Source: Ulvibacterium sp965228935 | Lineage (GTDB): Bacteria; Bacteroidota; Bacteroidia; Flavobacteriales; Flavobacteriaceae | NCBI RefSeq assembly: GCF_965228935.1 | Contig: NZ_OZ245846.1 | Coordinates: forward strand, 3,038,001 to 3,102,000 | Reading direction: 5' to 3' | Length of the DNA: 64,000 nucleotides | In this document: in pieces, positions 8,277-17,534 of the stretch | How the letters are laid out: each line of letters starts with the position of its first letter | How positions within the stretch are numbered: the stretch's first letter is position 1 | Translations under genes and position numbers: made by a program | The notes under the pieces: model-generated | The model's database searches: none | What the model saw: only the letters and a program-made list of their open reading frames with translations | Told to the model about the DNA's origin: nothing

Positions 8277-8798
8277 TCAGTACGAATCGAAAGAAGCAGG
8301 GATTTTGTTTTCCTCATTTTCCCCATCCCAACCCCAAGAAAGTATCCACCATCTATTATCCTTGAAGTGGAGTTGCAAACTATTGATTCCTCTACGGATG
8401 ACGGGACCATTTTTAGCATGCCGGACCTGATAGGTGCTCCATACATGTGCAATGGTTCCAAAAATCCTGATCTCCCGGTTTATTTCTTCCTCAAAAAACC
8501 CCGATTCCCGTACTTCTCCCATTCCTTCGTAAAACTCGGCCACGGTCAAGACTTCCCTGGATGGTTTTCCCTCAATTGAAGTGTTCTTGAAAATTATGGC
8601 ATTTGGGGCATACAATGCCTTTATTTTTTCCAGTTGACGGGAGGTTCCTGCTTCCCCTGAAATGCCATCATATGCAGAAGCTATGATTCCAGAAAGGGTT
8701 TCAACATCCTCTGGTGAGGAATGCACTTTTTTCGGAGCTTGCCCCGTTGCAACTAGACCGTAAAACAAGAAGAATACCGCTATGAAATCACTTTTCAT
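8277..8798 (-). CDS. Exported SnoaL/NTF2-like (DUF4440-type) protein
   Basis: This is a protein of ~173 residues when started at the ATG at 8796-8798, which gives a proper signal peptide (MKSDFIAVFFLFYGLVATGQA). An earlier ATG at 8870 would add a signal-less tail and overlap the next gene. The mature part has the NTF2/SnoaL cone pattern: a helix with YAPNAIIFK, then strands around AHVWSTYQVRH and HFKDNRWWILSWGW. Members bind or turn over small molecules; no catalytic role can be assigned. It lies 46 nt after the alpha/beta hydrolase gene and is probably co-transcribed with it. Confidence 0.75.
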   Translation of the reverse strand: MKSDFIAVFFLFYGLVATGQAPKKVHSSPEDVETLSGIIASAYDGISGEAGTSRQLEKIKALYAPNAIIFKNTSIEGKPSREVLTVAEFYEGMGEVRESGFFEEEINREIRIFGTIAHVWSTYQVRHAKNGPVIRRGINSLQLHFKDNRWWILSWGWDGENEENKIPASFDSY

Positions 8799-8844
8799 TT
8801 CTATTGAATTTTGATGACAGGTTAGTTTTCCAGGATTTTGATAT

Positions 8845-9789
8845 TTATGGATTGGCTTCCAAAAAATCAAATATTGTTTTAAAGATCAATTGAAATTGTT
8901 CTTCGGTGAATCCGAGATGTTTCCCTCCTTTTAAGGTCAATAATTGATTTTCAGTACCTAAGCTTTTAAGTTTTTCATGAAGCAATTGGGCCTGGTCGTA
9001 AGGGGTCAAAGTATCCATATCGCCCTGAATAGTCAGTACTGGAGGAGCGTTTTCGGTAACATAATGAATAGGGGAATACTTCCTTGAAATCTCAGGAATT
9101 TTTTCTTTCTTTTCTACCCAATTCAACACAAAATTTTGATTTGGGCGATTGGCGCTCAAATAGGCGTCTATTTTTTGAATATCCGTAACCCCATACCAAT
9201 TTATAATGGCTTGAATTCGAACTTTGTCCCCTACGTATAAAGGATGGCTTTCCGGTATGCTATTGACCAAACCTGCCAACAATGCCAAGTGACCACCGGC
9301 CGATGCTCCTGAAACTACAATCCTATCGGTATCAAGTTTATACGCTTCTGCATTTTCACTGATCCATTTCAAAACCGTTAAGACGTCTTCCGCTGCATCA
9401 GGTGCCGTTCCTAGGCCTTTGCGATATTCCACATTTACTACATTCCATCCTCTCTCCAAAAAATGTATAAAGAACCAAGCATCGGTTTCCTTATTGCCAT
9501 ATCGCCAGCCACCACCATGAATCCATACGAGGGTAGGTTTTTTGTTTTTGCTTCGCTTAAACCAGTTTGGTTCCCCTATGTAGGAACCCTGGGTATAGAT
9601 GTCAAGACGTTGTGCAGGGTCATTGCCATACGCCACATCCATTTCCATATTATAGCGATGGGCCCAAAAGGTGGTCGGTGGTTCCTCATTTTGTTTCATG
9701 GAGATTACTTGCCCGTCGCTTTTTGTTTGCTTACAGGCTATTTGTGTAAAACAAAAGCCGATTACAATGATGAAAATCCGGAATTTCAT
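8845..9789 (-). CDS. Alpha/beta hydrolase (carboxylesterase, HSL-like) lipoprotein
   Basis: It encodes ~314 residues from the ATG at 9789, giving a lipoprotein signal with Cys19 (TQIAC). The longer in-frame start at 9813 would place eight extra residues ahead of the signal. The HGGGW oxyanion motif (WIHGGGWRYG), the nucleophile elbow GASAGGHLAL and the C-terminal Asp (QGDMDTLTP) and His (GGKHLGF) identify the hormone-sensitive-lipase/esterase type. It is cell-envelope located by its lipobox. It lies 74 nt downstream of an AraC-type regulator on the same strand. Confidence 0.88.
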   Translation of the reverse strand: MKFRIFIIVIGFCFTQIACKQTKSDGQVISMKQNEEPPTTFWAHRYNMEMDVAYGNDPAQRLDIYTQGSYIGEPNWFKRSKNKKPTLVWIHGGGWRYGNKETDAWFFIHFLERGWNVVNVEYRKGLGTAPDAAEDVLTVLKWISENAEAYKLDTDRIVVSGASAGGHLALLAGLVNSIPESHPLYVGDKVRIQAIINWYGVTDIQKIDAYLSANRPNQNFVLNWVEKKEKIPEISRKYSPIHYVTENAPPVLTIQGDMDTLTPYDQAQLLHEKLKSLGTENQLLTLKGGKHLGFTEEQFQLIFKTIFDFLEANP

Positions 9790-9863
9790 AAAAAACTTTT
9801 TTGTTTGGCACAAAGAAAAAAGTAAAACGGCTAGCGGTAATTGTCAATATGGATTATAAATGG

Positions 9864-10727
9864 TCATTTCGCATGAATACACCTAAAATCATTTGGCGTA
9901 TGCCCGGTTAGTCCCTTAAAAAACCGAACAAAATTTGAATTGTCGGAAAAACCCAGTCCATAGGCGATTTCCGAGATATTCTTATCGGAGTACAACAGGT
10001 CGCGCTTTACTTCCGTTAGTAGTCGTTCGCGGATAATTATGGATGTTGACTTTCCAGATGTTTTTTTGATTGCCTTATTGAGTTGGCTCCGGCTTACCTT
10101 CAATAATTCGGTATAGTCCCCGACCCTTTGTTTGTCCCTTATGTTTTCTTCCAAGGACTTTCTGAATCGTAACGAGATACTATCTTGATAGAGTTCGGTG
10201 GATAGGTTAAACTTCCTGATATACCTTCTGTTGATCTGTATCAAAATAGTGTACAAAAGAGAACGAATGTAATGATGACTATCATCTTGAAGGTTATCCA
10301 ATTCCGTCCTTATTTTTTCACAACAAGAAGTGTGTTCGAGCAAGAACCAATCATTACAATTTAATACTGCAGGCTGATTGGTCTGAAAGAATTGAAATCG
10401 ATGTATGAACAGGGAATCATTGAAGAATGTTTCGATGAATTCATTTTCAAAGATTAAAAGGTATCCTGAGAAATCCGGTGTAACCGAAATCCATTCCCTA
10501 ACCTGATTGGCCCTAAGAAATATAAATGAACCTTTCCCTGCTAGGAAAGCATCATTATCGATCGCGATTTTTGCCCCGCCCGCATTTTGGATGAAAATCC
10601 CGTGAAAGTCGTAACAAAAGGGAAGACCTATGGACACTTTGCGCTCGACTTCCGAAAAGAATACGCAGTCCAACAAAAACTCCCGTCCGTATTTTCTCCT
10701 GGCGAAATTGTACTTTTTTATTTTCAA
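9864..10727 (-). CDS. AraC-family transcriptional regulator
   Basis: The 287-residue protein has an N-terminal cupin-like effector domain (~residues 25-150) and a C-terminal double helix-turn-helix (~190-287). The second helix carries the family signature NISEIAYGLGFSDNSNFVRFFKGLTGHTPNDFR. It is the first gene of the minus-strand run that continues through the hydrolase, SnoaL-like and AlkD-like genes, so it may regulate them. The ligand is unknown. Confidence 0.9.
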   Translation of the reverse strand: MKIKKYNFARRKYGREFLLDCVFFSEVERKVSIGLPFCYDFHGIFIQNAGGAKIAIDNDAFLAGKGSFIFLRANQVREWISVTPDFSGYLLIFENEFIETFFNDSLFIHRFQFFQTNQPAVLNCNDWFLLEHTSCCEKIRTELDNLQDDSHHYIRSLLYTILIQINRRYIRKFNLSTELYQDSISLRFRKSLEENIRDKQRVGDYTELLKVSRSQLNKAIKKTSGKSTSIIIRERLLTEVKRDLLYSDKNISEIAYGLGFSDNSNFVRFFKGLTGHTPNDFRCIHAK

Positions 10728-11424
10728 GGAGACCGTTTTGATAAGTGATTATGAAAAATGGATGTCGGACATCTAAGTATAAGACTTGTGTTCATATAAC
10801 CATGGATTGCCAGATTTCGGTCAATAAGCAAATAGGAATCCATAATCATATGCACATTACAAACTTCTTAAAATTATAGAATTAAAGCATTACTTCAGCT
10901 AAAAGAAGAAGCCCCAAAACGAGGTTGCTTTTTGAGATGTCTTTCAGAAATTATAATGCATCTGAACAAAGTGTTTTGTTTTCGATTCTTTTTTACTAAT
11001 CTGGTTAATTTACCTTTTACGGGATTCCATAAGTAGATTTCCGTGACTTAAAATACAACTCAATTTAATTGATTTACATGCGGATTTTTACGTCTACTAT
11101 TCAAAGTAAACCAAACCAACATAAATACCCCCTCTAAAATCGGTTGCACATCAGTAAGCCAGAGAGTCCATTCAATAACCTATATCCATTTCCTAGGGAA
11201 GGTCATGGAAGCCATCTCGCACACTGGCGGCCATAAAACGGCTGTAATAAGCGGAAAACAAGAAACGTTTAGGACGGGCTCCCTATCATATCAAAGAAAA
11301 GTGTTTATTGTTTGTAACATAAATAAGTGACATATATGAGATTAAGTTAATTAACTTTATATTAACAGTTATTTTACTACAATTAAAGTAATTTAATACA
11401 TCTTTAATTATAAAATATATTCCA
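10728..11424. other. 697-bp intergenic region upstream of lanthipeptide precursor
   Basis: No intact gene is seen. One frame stays open from about 11110 to 11333 and reads through segments like VMEAISHTGGHKTAVISGKQ, which faintly recalls the start of an adenylation domain, but no start or family match is convincing. The last 120 bp are very AT-rich, as expected for the promoter of the precursor gene. The run taactttata near 11344 is a weak -7 candidate. Confidence 0.4.
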
Positions 11425-11655
11425 ATGAAAAAAGAAAAAATTTCAGGGAAGTTGTTTCTTAAGAAGCAGACAATTTCCAATTTAACATCCGATTCCATTA
11501 TTGGGGGAGGTGGGGTATGCCCTTCGTCTTTTTGTCCAACAAGTGCGGCCAATAGCTGCTCGATAGGTTGTCCGACCAATATGACTGCCGATAATTGTAC
11601 ATCCGGGACATCAGCTGCAATTTCTTGTTGCGATTATCCCTCTCAATTGTGTTAA
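11425..11655 (+). CDS. Class I lanthipeptide-type precursor peptide with GG leader
   Basis: The peptide is 76 residues long. The leader (~residues 1-30) has the Bacteroidota lanthipeptide pattern K-L-F-L-K-K-Q-T-I-S-N-L and ends in a Gly run (IIGGGG), the cut site for C39 peptidases. The core (~46 residues) holds eight Cys and about fourteen Ser/Thr, for example CPSSFC, CSIGC and a Cys-Cys pair. That is the composition of a substrate for dehydration and Cys cyclisation. A LanC gene lies 257 bp downstream and a C39-ABC exporter follows. A Rho-independent terminator sits after the gene. No gene for a working dehydratase is present here, so the modification state is uncertain. Confidence 0.85.
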   Translation: MKKEKISGKLFLKKQTISNLTSDSIIGGGGVCPSSFCPTSAANSCSIGCPTNMTADNCTSGTSAAISCCDYPSQLC

Positions 11656-11737
11656 TGAGGGAATCATTTGGACTTTTTTGGTATGAAAGAAAATTAAGAG
11701 TTTACTATTTGAAAAGTTTAAATAAGTTCTTTGAATG

Positions 11738-11769
11738 AACCATCAGTTGATTTCATCTGATGGTTTTTA
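11738..11769 (+). terminator. Rho-independent terminator after lanthipeptide precursor
   Basis: A 9-bp stem aaccatcag/ctgatggtt with a 10-nt loop is followed by a run of T. It separates the precursor transcript from lanC and would let the precursor be made in excess. Confidence 0.75.
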
Positions 11770-11912
11770 TGCTCTTATTGGCTAACTATTCTTAGGACTG
11801 TTCACTTCTAATTGCGCTACATCTTTGGATATTCGGAGGCCATAATACGCATGATATACTGCCAAAACAGTTCTATTTAATCTAGATATTAACGATATAC
11901 AACCACATTGGA

Positions 11913-13121
11913 ATGATTGAAGATAAGCTAAAGGAAATATTACAAGGAATTGATGACATAACAAAGTCAAAATATTCAAATGAAAATCATGTGGGAGTAC
12001 TCGTTGGCCTTTCGGGACTTTCATTGTTTCAATTCCATTATTCCAGGTACAAGGGGAACAATGAACATTCGGCAATAGGTACCGAGATTCTTGAACGAAT
12101 AATGGGCAAGATTAATGAGGGATATAATTACCCGACCTTTTGTGATGGTATTTGTGGTGCAGGTTGGGTATTGAGCCATCTGGACGAAAAAGGGTTTATA
12201 GAACTTGAAAATGAACAGTTGCTCGCTGACTTGGACGATTTTCTTTATCCGATCATGGTTTCGGATATGCGCAGAAAAAACTATGACTTTTTGCATGGTG
12301 CGATCGGCTACGCCCTGTATTTTGTAAATCGGTACAAGAATACCAAATCAAAGGATTTAAAGCAACGTTATAAAACATTTCTTTTAAGGTTTATTGATCT
12401 GTTAAATGAGAATTCAGAAACAGAGGGCAATGAAAAGCTCAAATGGATTTCCATACAGACCCGGGGGGAATTACGTGACCAATATAACCTCAGCCTATCC
12501 CACGGCATGGCCGGCATTATTGGAATTTTGACCAAACTGTGTGTTCATGATAATTTTAGAACCCTTGCAAAGCCTATGCTTACCAAGGCTATAAACTATG
12601 TGCTCGGATATAAAAAAGAAACGAAATCTTTTTTTCTTTTTCCAAACCTGGTTTCCAAAAATGGAGAGGAGAACGTTCCGAGTAGGTTAGGGTGGTGTTA
12701 TGGTGATTTGGGAATAGGGATTCGATTATGGTTTGCATCAAAAGCATTGGATGATAAAATATTGGGTGATGAAGCATTAGCGATTTTAAAACATTCGGCG
12801 AAACGCAGAACACCTGAAAAAACGTTGTTGGTAGATGCCTCACTATGCCATGGATCCTATGGCGTTGCTCTTATATTTTTGCGGATTTATAAAGAGACGT
12901 TGGATCCCATCTTTAAAGAAGCCTTTGAATTTTGGATACAAGATGGGGTCAATAGAGCGGTACAAGGTAATGGGTATGCTGGATACAAACAGTGGAGACA
13001 TGATGATGTTTGGTCAGAAGAAGTTTCATTGTTGGAAGGAATCTCTGGCATAGGCCTCACTATTATAGACTATTTGGCAGATTTCGATACAGCTTGGGAC
13101 GAGTGCCTAATGATTAGCTAG
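11913..13121 (+). CDS. LanC-like lanthionine synthetase cyclase
   Basis: This 402-residue protein has the usual LanC length. It carries the alpha-toroid repeats with GxxG and HGxxG turns (LSHGMAGIIG with His197; WCYGDLGIG; CHGSYGVAL). The zinc ligands are visible as Cys262 (WCYG) and Cys312-His313 (CHG). LanC adds Cys thiols to dehydroalanine or dehydrobutyrine to close lanthionine rings in the cytoplasm. The likely substrate is the precursor at 11425. Directly after it lies a broken LanB remnant, so the dehydration step must come from elsewhere or be lost. Confidence 0.92.
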   Translation: MIEDKLKEILQGIDDITKSKYSNENHVGVLVGLSGLSLFQFHYSRYKGNNEHSAIGTEILERIMGKINEGYNYPTFCDGICGAGWVLSHLDEKGFIELENEQLLADLDDFLYPIMVSDMRRKNYDFLHGAIGYALYFVNRYKNTKSKDLKQRYKTFLLRFIDLLNENSETEGNEKLKWISIQTRGELRDQYNLSLSHGMAGIIGILTKLCVHDNFRTLAKPMLTKAINYVLGYKKETKSFFLFPNLVSKNGEENVPSRLGWCYGDLGIGIRLWFASKALDDKILGDEALAILKHSAKRRTPEKTLLVDASLCHGSYGVALIFLRIYKETLDPIFKEAFEFWIQDGVNRAVQGNGYAGYKQWRHDDVWSEEVSLLEGISGIGLTIIDYLADFDTAWDECLMIS

Positions 13122-13149
13122 CATATGGATAAAAAATGTCCATACTGGG

Positions 13150-13292
13150 GATATTTCCGATCATGTATTGAGGGCACTTTTGTTTTCCTTTGATGCTTAC
13201 GGGAATCTTACCTCAGGAAAACAATTTCGGACAACAACTTTAAGGAGTTATGTCGGAACCCCATTTTTAGGGAGGCGTTGTTTTTGGCATAG
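13150..13292 (+). pseudogene. Remnant of LanB lantibiotic dehydratase, N-terminal part
   Basis: Two overlapping broken frames read like the start of a LanB dehydratase. One frame (from 13150) gives DHVLRALLFSFDAY, like the VLRTPLLPL start of the family. A second frame (13200-13289) gives FKELCRNPIFREALFLA, like the conserved stretch that precedes the family's ASP-x-LY motif. The second is preceded by TGA and closed by TAG. A frameshift near 13205 plus the stop kill the gene. LanB proteins usually run to 600-1000 residues, so almost all of it is gone. It lies where lanB would be expected, directly after lanC. The call rests on motif memory, not a database search. Confidence 0.6.
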
Positions 13293-13523
13293 GATATAAT
13301 CTTGATAGGTTTACTTAGGATTTTGAATTTTTCCCGAGGATTCGACTGTTCAAATCTAAGAACCGACTACATGAATTGGTCTGTTATGATTTTCTGTTTT
13401 GATGGTACGGATCAAAAATCGTGAGAAATAGCGCTTTAAAGGGCAAAGCTTGCCAATAAGTTGTTTTATTCGCATATAGTTTGATGGGGCAGTAGGTTTT
13501 TTTCTAGATATGGCCCGATTTAA

Positions 13524-14660
13524 TTATCCACTAAAGGTTTTTTTCAATTGATAAAAAATCCGTTCCAAAACCGATAATTCCTCAGTGACAATTTCAGCGT
13601 TACCCCTCATCTCCTGTTTAAAATCAATTTTTTTATCGAAAGAGGTGGTCAGGTTTTTAATTTTCACATCCAATAAATAAAAAGCTTCCTGTTCGTGTTT
13701 GGGCACTTCTGAGATCCGCGAAACGGTTCCCTGTAGACTGCCCCACTCATGAAATGGATAATTTTCCAATTTGATGATTACTTTTTGCCCTACCTTTACC
13801 TTGCTTGAGTTTTGTATGGGCAATGATGCCTGTCCGATAATTTCTTCCAAATCATTTGGTATGATGGTGAAGATGGTCTCTCCAGCTGTTACGTATTGAT
13901 GTTCTTTTATAGCATCAAAGATGGTCACCTTGCCTTTGATAGGGCTTTTGAGTATATAGTTTTGCTCCCATTGTTGTATTTCATCTTGCAAATGAAGGTA
14001 AGCCTGCACAAGCTGACCGCGATAATTGTCTTCACGTATTTTTTCTTGAATACCGGAGCTGTTTAAAAAGTTACTGGACTTTTGGGTGGGGGAACTGGAC
14101 AAACCTGGGTTTTGTGATTGCAGCGGATTTTTGAGTACCAAAGAGCTCCTCTTTTTTGAGGCTGTCGAATTGAAAAGGATATAATTTTGATAATGGACCC
14201 TAAAATTACCGTAGGCCGGCTGAACATGGCCTAAATCTAAAAATAAGGGGAATAGTGAATTCAGCGAGTCCAATGGGACCAGTGCCAATTCATTGTCTTT
14301 TAATTTACTTTTTAGGTAATACATATCATCGATACTTGCTGTGTTTTCAAGCTCTAGTAATATATCACCGATATCTACTAGCTGGCCTTGTTCAATAAAA
14401 ACACTGGTCAGTTTTCCCGATGTGTACGATTGTAAATGTACAGGTGGATTTTTGCTCGTAACTAGGATTCTGACGGGAATAATATCATTGTAGCTTAAGA
14501 GTGATGCCCCTAATAACAATAGGGATATAATTACAAAAATGATTGTAATGCCGTAACGGATTACCCAACTGGGAGGTTTGCCCAATATTTCCCGTACCAA
14601 ATCAGAGCGTTCATCCCAATAATTGATTTTTTTTGTCATGGTATCTATCCTTGTCCTCAA
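13524..14660 (-). CDS. HlyD-family membrane fusion protein of bacteriocin exporter
   Basis: The 378-residue protein has one N-terminal membrane helix (~residues 35-58, IRYGITIIFVIISLLLLGASLL). Split biotinyl-lipoyl-like segments follow (YTSGKLTSVFIEQGQLVDIGDILLELEN near 90; SPIKGKVTIFDAIKEHQYVTAGETIFTI near 240), with a coiled-coil hairpin between and a C-terminal beta domain. It would bridge the inner-membrane ABC exporter to an outer-membrane channel. The start overlaps the exporter gene's stop by 4 nt, so the two form an operon. The pair is convergent with lanC. Confidence 0.9.
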   Translation of the reverse strand: MRTRIDTMTKKINYWDERSDLVREILGKPPSWVIRYGITIIFVIISLLLLGASLLSYNDIIPVRILVTSKNPPVHLQSYTSGKLTSVFIEQGQLVDIGDILLELENTASIDDMYYLKSKLKDNELALVPLDSLNSLFPLFLDLGHVQPAYGNFRVHYQNYILFNSTASKKRSSLVLKNPLQSQNPGLSSSPTQKSSNFLNSSGIQEKIREDNYRGQLVQAYLHLQDEIQQWEQNYILKSPIKGKVTIFDAIKEHQYVTAGETIFTIIPNDLEEIIGQASLPIQNSSKVKVGQKVIIKLENYPFHEWGSLQGTVSRISEVPKHEQEAFYLLDVKIKNLTTSFDKKIDFKQEMRGNAEIVTEELSVLERIFYQLKKTFSG

Positions 14661-16861
14661 TTTCCAAGTTCCAATTGGTTTTTTACCAATGTGTAATACA
14701 CCCCTCTTTTTTTGGTCAGTTCAATATGGTTTCCCTCCTCTATGACCTTACCCTTATCCAAAACGATTATTTGATCGGCACTTTTCACAGTACTTAACCT
14801 GTGTGCCACTATCACAACAGTTTTTCCCTGGTAAAAATCCTGTAATCTTTCCATGATGATTTTTTCGTTGTTGGCATCCAAGGCACTGGTTGCTTCGTCA
14901 AAAAAGATATAATTGGGATTTTTATAGACCGCTCTTGCGATCAATATTCGTTGTTTTTGACCTCCACTGATACTGGTTCCACTACTTCCAATTTTGGTTC
15001 TATAGCCCAAAGGAAGTTCTTTTATAAAATCCTCCAGATTGGATACATGGGCAGCATGCGTCAATTTATTCTTATCAATCGTCCCCATTGAACGGGATTC
15101 AGTAATGTTTCGCGATACGGTATCGTTGAATATGAATCCCTCTTGCATTACGGTACCGCAGTTTTTTCTCCAAAAAGTAGTACCTATATTTTTTAGCTTC
15201 ATATCGTCAATGGAAATATTCCCTTTTATCGGGTCGTAAAATTTCAGCAAAAGTTTAATTAAGGTGGTTTTCCCACTTCCACTGGCACCTACAATGGCTG
15301 TGACTTTGCCTTCGGGGATTTCCAAATCTACATTCTTCAGGACCCAGGGGGATGTCTTTCCACCATATTTAAAGCTCAAGTTTTTGATTTTGATTGTTTT
15401 ACACTTGGGCAATTCCCTTATATAATCTTCGTTGGTTTTTTCCTCATCGTCTTTTGAATGAATTTCTGCCAGTCTTTCCAAGCTTATCTTGGCGTCTTGA
15501 CCAGTTTGTATAAATGTGATAAAATTGGTTATGGGAAAGTTCAGTTGACCTATTATATATTGTACGGATAGCATCATACCCAAGGTCAAATCTCCGTTGA
15601 TAACGGATTTGGCTGCAATAAAAGTTATGAGTATGTTCTTGAGTTCGTTAAAAAATTGTCCTCCCGCATTCTGTGTTTGCGAAAGGGACAGACTTTTAAT
15701 GGATACCTTGAACAGTTTAATCTGTATGCCCTCCCATTCCCAACGCCTGCGTCTTTCCGATCCGTTTAATTTTATTTCCTGCATTCCTGAAATAAGTTGA
15801 TATAGGCTACTCTGGTTATCCGCAGACTGATCGAATCTTTTGTAATCCAACTCTGCCCGTCTTTTCATGAACAGAAGGGTCCAGCCAACATAAATTCCAG
15901 ATCCCAAAATGAAAATGGTGAATATGGTAAGATTGTAATACGCCAGTACGACACCAAAAATCAAAAGATTGAAAACAGAAAATAAAGTATTCAGGGTAGT
16001 ACTCGATAAGAAATCCTGTATTCTGTTATGATCATAGATTCTTTGGATGATGTCCCCTGTATTTTTTGAATCAAAAAAAGAAATGGGCAGTCGCATCAAC
16101 TTTATAAGAAAATCAGAGATAAGATTGATGTTTATCCGGCTGGTCATGTGCAGCAGAATCCATCCCCTAATCAGATCGACACTGGTTTGGGAGACAAACA
16201 AAGTAAGTTGGGCCAATAGGATCAGGTAGATAAAGTTGATATCCTGGCGGTTGATTCCGTAATCAACAACGGCTTGTGTCAAAAAGGGAAAAATTAATTG
16301 TAGCAAGCTGCCAACGATCAGTCCCACTATTAGTTGTATGATGTACTTGTTATAGGGTTTAAAATACCAGAACAAAAACCTGAACCCATACTCTTTTTTC
16401 TCCTCAAAATCAGTCTCATAAAATTTTGGAGTCGGTTTCAGCAACAACAAGTATCCTTCGGATGTATCGATATTGGCATTTGATCCGATCCATCCGGCGA
16501 TGAAATCTTTTTTTGAATATTGCATCCGTCCATGTGCTGGATCTGCAATGAATACCTTATCCTTTTCTATTTTGTACACGACAACAAAATGTCTTTGTCT
16601 CCAATGTGCTATCAACGGTATTGGCGCTTCCTTTTCCAAACTATCGAAATTGAGGCTTACCATCATAGTGTGAAAACCTATCTCTTCTGCCGCTTCTGCA
16701 ATTCCACCTAAGGAAACGCCTATTTTTGTAATGTTAGATCTTTGCCGTAAAAAATCCGTTGAGTAGTCCTTACCATAGAATTTGGCTATCATCCGTAAGC
16801 AAGTCGGTCCACAATCCATTTGGTCCAACTGTTTAAAAAAAGGAAATTTTTTTGAGAGCAT
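14657..16861 (-). CDS. Bacteriocin-processing ABC exporter with C39 peptidase domain
   Basis: The protein has 734 residues. Residues 1-~150 are a C39 cysteine peptidase: Cys17 (MDCGPTC), His91 (QRHFVVVYK) and Asp107 (IADPAHG) are all present. Six membrane helices occupy ~170-450. The ATPase domain (~500-734) has Walker A GASGSGKTT, signature SISGGQKQR, Walker B YIFFDEATSALD and the H-loop VAHRLST. Enzymes of this type cut leader peptides after Gly-Gly and export the core. The precursor at 11425 has a matching Gly run, so the two probably belong together. Confidence 0.95.
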   Translation of the reverse strand: MLSKKFPFFKQLDQMDCGPTCLRMIAKFYGKDYSTDFLRQRSNITKIGVSLGGIAEAAEEIGFHTMMVSLNFDSLEKEAPIPLIAHWRQRHFVVVYKIEKDKVFIADPAHGRMQYSKKDFIAGWIGSNANIDTSEGYLLLLKPTPKFYETDFEEKKEYGFRFLFWYFKPYNKYIIQLIVGLIVGSLLQLIFPFLTQAVVDYGINRQDINFIYLILLAQLTLFVSQTSVDLIRGWILLHMTSRININLISDFLIKLMRLPISFFDSKNTGDIIQRIYDHNRIQDFLSSTTLNTLFSVFNLLIFGVVLAYYNLTIFTIFILGSGIYVGWTLLFMKRRAELDYKRFDQSADNQSSLYQLISGMQEIKLNGSERRRRWEWEGIQIKLFKVSIKSLSLSQTQNAGGQFFNELKNILITFIAAKSVINGDLTLGMMLSVQYIIGQLNFPITNFITFIQTGQDAKISLERLAEIHSKDDEEKTNEDYIRELPKCKTIKIKNLSFKYGGKTSPWVLKNVDLEIPEGKVTAIVGASGSGKTTLIKLLLKFYDPIKGNISIDDMKLKNIGTTFWRKNCGTVMQEGFIFNDTVSRNITESRSMGTIDKNKLTHAAHVSNLEDFIKELPLGYRTKIGSSGTSISGGQKQRILIARAVYKNPNYIFFDEATSALDANNEKIIMERLQDFYQGKTVVIVAHRLSTVKSADQIIVLDKGKVIEEGNHIELTKKRGVYYTLVKNQLELGN

Positions 16862-17534
16862 TAGGTGATTTGAGGATTATAAGATATCTTTAAAAATAAA
16901 GAATTTTCACCTATTTTAGTATGATATATGCTACAGATACAATTTTATAAGGCTACAAAATATTAAGATGTTCATCTTTCATCTATTTATAAACATAGAG
17001 GTCTGATCTTCTAGCGTAAAACCTTTTTGTAATCAAATCCGATTCATATGCGATGAGGTGCTTAGAAGAGCTATAGGCCATGAATTTACTGGATAAATAG
17101 TCGATTAAATCAACAAGTAAGACTTAATATCACCGACTTGAATTTTTTTAACGCAAGTTGGATCTAACAGAAAATTACCTGTTCGGTTCCCTCTAAGGAG
17201 AAAATCCTTGGGAAGCATTGCAAATATGGGAATAGAAGGGTATGGTAGTCTACAAGCCGTCCCGATCAAAGGCATTTAAATAGGCTCCATGAAAAAACTA
17301 ATTATACGACTTTCTATGAATTTCATTTTTCCGGTTCCATTCTGTCAGCTTTAAGATCAAAACAAAAGCCACCTATTTTTAACCAAATTTTTCACTACTT
17401 GGGTAACCTCTTAGCGTCTAACTTTCGCTCCGACCTTAAACAAAACCATAAAAAAATCCAATTTTCCAATAAGAATATTGGGCGGGCGAATTGAGCGTGC
17501 CATTGCCGCAGTTCGAAATCCATCAAGATTTTGC
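16862..17534. other. 673-bp AT-rich intergenic region
   Basis: It separates the exporter gene (minus strand, starting at 16861) from the 3' end of the ClbS-like gene. The first ~100 bp next to the exporter start are very AT-rich and must hold its promoter. Only short frames such as a 21-codon one at ~17289 are open. Nothing in it could be assigned; it may contain decayed parts of the bacteriocin locus. Confidence 0.5.

Noticed and set aside
11110..11333. Open frame reading VMEAISHTGGHKTAVISGKQ, faintly like the start of an adenylation domain
   Set aside because: The likeness is a few residues, there is no start codon context, and nothing else of such a gene is seen. Kept only as a note in the gap entry.
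11286..11579. 97-codon minus-strand frame over the lanthipeptide precursor
   Set aside because: It is antisense to the precursor and lacks any family feature; the precursor frame has leader and core logic.
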